Assembly (NCBI GenBank): GCA_028571305.1
Contig: JAOXNS010011137.1
Coordinates: forward strand, 1-23,751
DNA length: 23,751 nt
Origin: Magicicada cassinii
Lineage: Eukaryota > Arthropoda > Insecta > Hemiptera > Cicadidae
Direction: 5' to 3'
A model generated the notes under the pieces. It was given only the letters and a program-made list of their open reading frames with translations, had not been told where the DNA came from and searched no databases. Below are positions 19,640-23,751 of this stretch, in pieces. Position 1 is the first letter of the stretch, and each line of letters starts with the position of its first letter. The position numbers and the translations under genes were made by a program.

Positions 19640-22380
19640 TCAAGTAACATTAATGACCGTAATGAAAAAACATTAATCAAAATTATTAATACACCACACA
19701 ATACATACACGGGCGCGTGAACAGTGAATTGGAATTAACTACTGTGATCCTCCAATCATTCTCCTGTGTTCCTATCTTCTCAGTTCGCTGTATCACAGTA
19801 ATAGATCCAGAACTTAACACTTCTGTTGCATACTGCGCACATTAAAGATACATCAATATTCATAATATCGATTTTATGAGAAAAAGAAATTTCCAACGCA
19901 GAAGTAGTTTGGTTTATCACATGAATAAAAGCGGCTATTGAATTTGACAGATAACAGTGCTCAAGCATAGGGAACAGGTCTGAGCGATGTTTTGGTATTA
20001 TAAATTCGTAACCTACTTCATGTACAAATGCTTCATTCTATAGACACCAAGAAACAACGTCCGAATAATTGTACATAAAAGCTGAGTAGTGTATTCAGAT
20101 AATAATTAATAACTGTACTATCGTCATTGATGTGCTCTTAATTAAAATACCTGTTATGTGTAACCTCCAGAGTCAATTAATCATTAAAAGACCTGTCACT
20201 AATGAACTTACAACTACTGTGGTTCGCACTGCAAATGAAATCTAATGACCGTCATTCTAAACCACACAAAGAGTGATACGAATAAAATTTTCCCAAATAT
20301 ATACTACTTGAAAAAGCTACAAAACTGAATAGACCCAACAATTAACATTTATAAATTTCAATAAGGAAAATAAGAGGATGCCATTTATTACTTTCTTAAA
20401 TGTTAAATTAAATAAGGAAAGTAAATTATAATACAAGTTACATTATTCAAACCCATTGACGCGTTTATGCTGTATCCTTCATTGAGGGTTTATGATTCAT
20501 CATCGACGAAAATATTATTTTATATGAACATTTCTGTACCTATTCAGACAATAGAACGCATTTTCTCTAAATCTGTTATATAATTAAAGAAGGTTGATGA
20601 ATGAACGGACACTGTCTTAATAAAACCGCAAGATATGATTCCTTATACACCCTTGTGTCAAGATCATCCTGCGTAGCTAAACCAAAGAATTACACACATT
20701 TCCTACTTTCTTGACCACACACGCAACTAAATACGCTGAAAATCAATTTCGAAAATATCAACGGCTCCACGACTAAGCCTTACATCTTTTTCTCCTTCTC
20801 AACCCAGAGATTGGTGGATTGGAATGGCTTAGTCTCTTAATCACCAGATTATGCACAATGTATCCTACGTCTACACGGAAGCTTACTGAAAGTTACACGT
20901 TACGCCACAATATAGATAGAATTGTAGAAAACGGTACATAATCGTTTCAATGTTACGAATTACTACCTGGGAAGAGCTGTTAGACGGGACTGGAATTCTA
21001 AGGTCAAGCGAGACACAAACGTGGTCACATAAGACTAGGAAGAGATCAATCTCGAGGGGACTGGGACAATCAGCAAAACGTAGACAGATAAAGAACTTAA
21101 CCATCACCAGAATGAGATTGCAATAACTTGTGGAGGCCTTCTCAAATACGTTACTGAACTAATCCGGTGAAAAATAATAATAGTTAATAACAGTAACAAT
21201 AAAATGTGAATTAGATATCAAATGTTTCCTCATAGTAAGACGACAACCAGACGTGTATCAGTACTGACGTGTAGTCAGTTTTTTCTTTATACGTTAAATA
21301 TCGTACAACCTGCCAATCATAGAACAGTACGTACATCTTACGATTTACAATAAATATTTTGTTAAGAAACTGTTTTGAATACTTCCGTCTCACATTTACC
21401 TAACAAATGAAGGCAAGTCGGGGTGTTCACAGATCTTTAAACGTATCAGTCCATCAGTGTGCCCATCAGGCTGACCACAAAGCTCATTTGGATTTAATGT
21501 TGTATTTGTCATTAGTTACTTTTAGGCAAGAGGCAAAAAAAAAAATCACCTTGATTACTGCATTTTGTACAAACGACGCATCTTCTCCACACTGTTGTTG
21601 CTGCATATCACCAGTACTGTACGTGCACTTGGGTTTTATGTTATTGTACAAGTCTTTTTGAAGTTAACTGTCGTTTAGTACATTTGACTCAGAATCTAGT
21701 CCCAGCTGCGTGTCCTTGTAATGTTAGCTCTGTATTATTATTCTGCATCCCTCAAGAGCTTCTTTTCAGCAGCCAGGAAAGTGGGCACACTATCTTCTAG
21801 TCGCACAACTCGTTCTTGCTAGTGACTTCATAAGTCTTCATCCACCAGCATGTCGGCCATTACAGGGAACCAGAAGAATTAGTCGCATCAAAGTTGTATA
21901 ACGTTTGGAACTATGATGCAATTTTACGAGCAGTCTGAGAAGGAAGAGTGCTGTATCGTTTACAAACGACATTGTGGTTTGACTGGGCCTCAAGATTAAC
22001 ATGAAACAGTGTTAAGGGACAAATCTTTAATCTACTTTTGTTCCGAGAGTTCGTCTTTCCGTAGATCACAACTTTATTTATTTATTCCGCTCACCCACAG
22101 TAAGTAAAATGTAGGTCAATTGGTTGCTAAGTAGGATGCACAGTCGACGCGTCCCACATAGATACCAGAATGCAGAATACATTAAACTGACAAGACAACC
22201 GTGTGAACTTCATCCTATTGATACGACTACTCCCACTCGCCGGCGCCATCTTATATTATGCTAAATAACGTCTACAAGCACCAGTGAAGCATACTTTCTG
22301 CGTGTTTATCGGGATTACCATTTTCAGCTACTCTTCTTGCGACGACCCGTTTTGTTTAGACATACAGTATTTATGCATCT
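19640..22380. other. Unassigned AT-rich DNA
   Basis: I see no gene. Frames at 20883-21107 (minus), 21211-21393 (minus) and 21407-21661 (plus) lack domains. Around 21760-22060 the composition is somewhat GC-richer, with protein-like short blocks in mixed frames that could be an old transposon remnant, but nothing was recognisable. Confidence 0.5.
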
Positions 22381-22398
22381 TTTTATTTACATTTCAAG

Positions 22399-22547
22399 GT
22401 CTCAGGCTTAAAGTTGGTATGACGAATCTCCTGCAACGTGCAATCCACCAACGTAACGCTATGAAAGTACTGCTGTGGTCTCGGGGCTTCAAGTCCTCCA
22501 CAGCTTTTCGCAGCCTCTTGGAATGTACAAAGTTTACTTCTTGCAGG
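22399..22547 (+). other. Weak candidate exon, strand uncertain
   Basis: A GC-richer 149-base segment is preceded by a good acceptor (pyrimidine-rich run ending TTTCAAG at 22398) and followed by CAGG and GTAAC (donor at 22548). The plus frame through it is open and belongs to a 116-codon frame. The minus strand is equally plausible: a CTGCAAG acceptor lies at the same right edge, two frames are open, and AATAAA follows about 10 bases beyond the stop of one of them (plus about 22382). No domain is recognised in any reading, so this may be an untranslated or non-coding RNA exon, or chance. Confidence 0.2.
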
Positions 22548-22549
22548 GT

Positions 22550-23633
22550 AACAACTGAATGTAGAGCGCACGGCTCTTACTTCCCTTCTCTCAGAAAACT
22601 ACTTTTATTTTCTACTGGACAGGCCAAAACATAAGTCTCTTCCCGGACTGTATCAGCGATACCTTGTATTACACGAATACGTGATGTCAAACGTTTTCTA
22701 TAAAAAGCACAGACTCGTTAATCACTTTCCCATGTACAATTATGGTGCCTTATATGATGGGGTTACCAATATCTCGTCATTCATCATTATAATACGTATA
22801 ACATACTCCATTTGCAATTTATTTTTAAAATATCCAACGTACTACTACTAATTATTTTCTTGAGAAGTGTCTGTTCTGTTGAGAATGCTCAGGTAGTCAT
22901 GATCTCAGAGAAAAATACAATTCCAATGTGCTAAGAATTTCACTTTTCAAACGACATCAGTTCGTCTGCATTGTGCTTGTTAACGTGATAACTGCAAAAG
23001 AATTTTAGATACCAACTCAAATTTGAAATCTGAGGACAAAGCTTCCTTAGTGTCTATACAGTTTCCACGTAAATATTTCTATTTTATTTTCTGACCAACT
23101 GAATTTGAATTGCCCAGGAAGAAGTGTCAGTCTCTACTTGCAATTTCAAAAGTTAATCAAATTTCTTCGAAAATGTATCCAAAACTGCTACGTTAAAAAC
23201 ACAACACAATACAATGGATCGGACGTCAACGTCACTAATTTGTTGATCGTCACAACTTAAAAAGCAATACGATACTACGTCGCGGATGACAAATATATCT
23301 TAATACATTTCAAATCGATCCATATATTCCTAACACTCCATAGTAGTCGACCTGGAAAGGATTCACATTATTTAATACCGAATCTGAGACCAGTAACCGC
23401 TATCTTCGTAGAAATGCATGTGACAAACTTAAGCCGTAACTACTTCTTCGGTGTCACAAAATAATTACGTGTACTGTACCAAGTTCGTTCCTGTATAAGA
23501 GAATGTAAAATTCTCTTTAGCAAATTATTCATTGCAATCACAAGTGAACAGCACAGTTTATCTTCATGATGAGGACTGTGAAACGTTTTTAATATCAAAT
23601 AACGAAAGAAAATAATTACAATAATGCAAAGTA
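22550..23633. other. Unassigned AT-rich DNA
   Basis: No gene or repeat is recognised between the candidate exon and the terminal hAT-like motif. Confidence 0.5.
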
Positions 23634-23688
23634 CAGTGGCGTACACAAGGGGGGGCATTGGGCTGCAGCCTCCTCCTTGGAATAATTG
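23634..23688 (+). mobile_element. hAT-like element terminus with poly-G
   Basis: CAGTGGCGTACACAAG (23634-23649) followed by a G run to 23655 and then CATTGGGCTGCAGCC matches the CAGTGGCGTA(G/C)-C-GGGGGG terminal type common at ends of hAT and related non-autonomous DNA elements in invertebrates. The eight bases before it (23626-23633, GCAAAGTA) would be the target duplication. The rest of the element either runs off the window or was replaced by the AAT tract, so only this end can be seen. Confidence 0.5.
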
Positions 23689-23718
23689 TAATAATAATAA
23701 TAATAACAATAATAATAA
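23689..23718. repeat. (AAT)n microsatellite
   Basis: About ten TAA/AAT units with one interruption directly follow the hAT-like terminus. It may be a tail or internal repeat of that element. Confidence 0.85.
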
Positions 23719-23751
23719 AAAATATATAGTATAGTACGAAATATAGTGGAC

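Noticed and set aside
21760-22060. GC-richer stretch with short protein-like blocks, possibly a gag-like or transposase remnant
   Set aside because: No motif could be matched in order, and the resemblance is too weak to name a family.
1-23751. CRISPR array, bacterial operon, rRNA or bacterial-type promoters
   Set aside because: No regularly spaced repeats, no dense gene packing and no rRNA-like sequence; the whole window has eukaryotic non-coding character.

Overview
The window looks like non-coding, repeat-littered nuclear DNA from a large invertebrate genome, most likely an arthropod and probably an insect. The reasons are the AT-rich base composition (about 35% GC by eye), the absence of any long intact open reading frame, dinucleotide and trinucleotide microsatellites, a jockey-type LINE, a second LINE, and a hAT transposon related to the ZBED5/ZMYM6/SCAND3 transposase group. 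The species cannot be named from sequence alone. I found no convincing intact host gene; the window reads as intergenic DNA or the inside of a long intron.

Layout. Positions 1-2585 are unassigned AT-rich DNA with one minus-strand hammerhead-like motif. At 2588-3357 lies a decayed LINE reverse transcriptase relic. It is followed almost directly by a younger-looking, GC-richer 3' piece of a jockey-clade LINE (about 3382-4160), both on the plus strand. Positions 4160-8120 hold short hairpins, a second hammerhead-like motif, an (AC)n tract and a repeat-like AT-rich block (5750-6355). At 8120-9440 there is a GC-rich island with several protein-like open blocks in more than one frame: a coding relic of unidentified family, possibly virus-derived.

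Positions 9988-11630 hold the best-recognised element. It is a full-span but broken hAT transposon with a 5' terminal motif, BED-type finger remnant, first catalytic Asp, CxxH motif and C-terminal dimerisation segment. A second, shorter fragment of the same transposase region sits at 12646-12810. The remainder (12811-23633) is mostly unassigned. It contains a diverged two-unit repeat (15155-15400), a perfect 15-bp inverted repeat (18063-18101), a (TG)n(CG)n tract, a near-ideal recursive-splicing ratchet-point sequence on the minus strand (about 19611-19633) and a weak candidate exon (22399-22547). A hAT-like terminus with a poly-G run and an (AAT)n tract lies at the right edge.

The most unusual observation is the octamer TAGGCCTA. 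It occurs five times where chance predicts about 0.25. In the one place where ancestral sequence can be inferred, inside the hAT transposase, it is a clean 6-base insertion at a TA dinucleotide. No genes in this window can be shown to work together.
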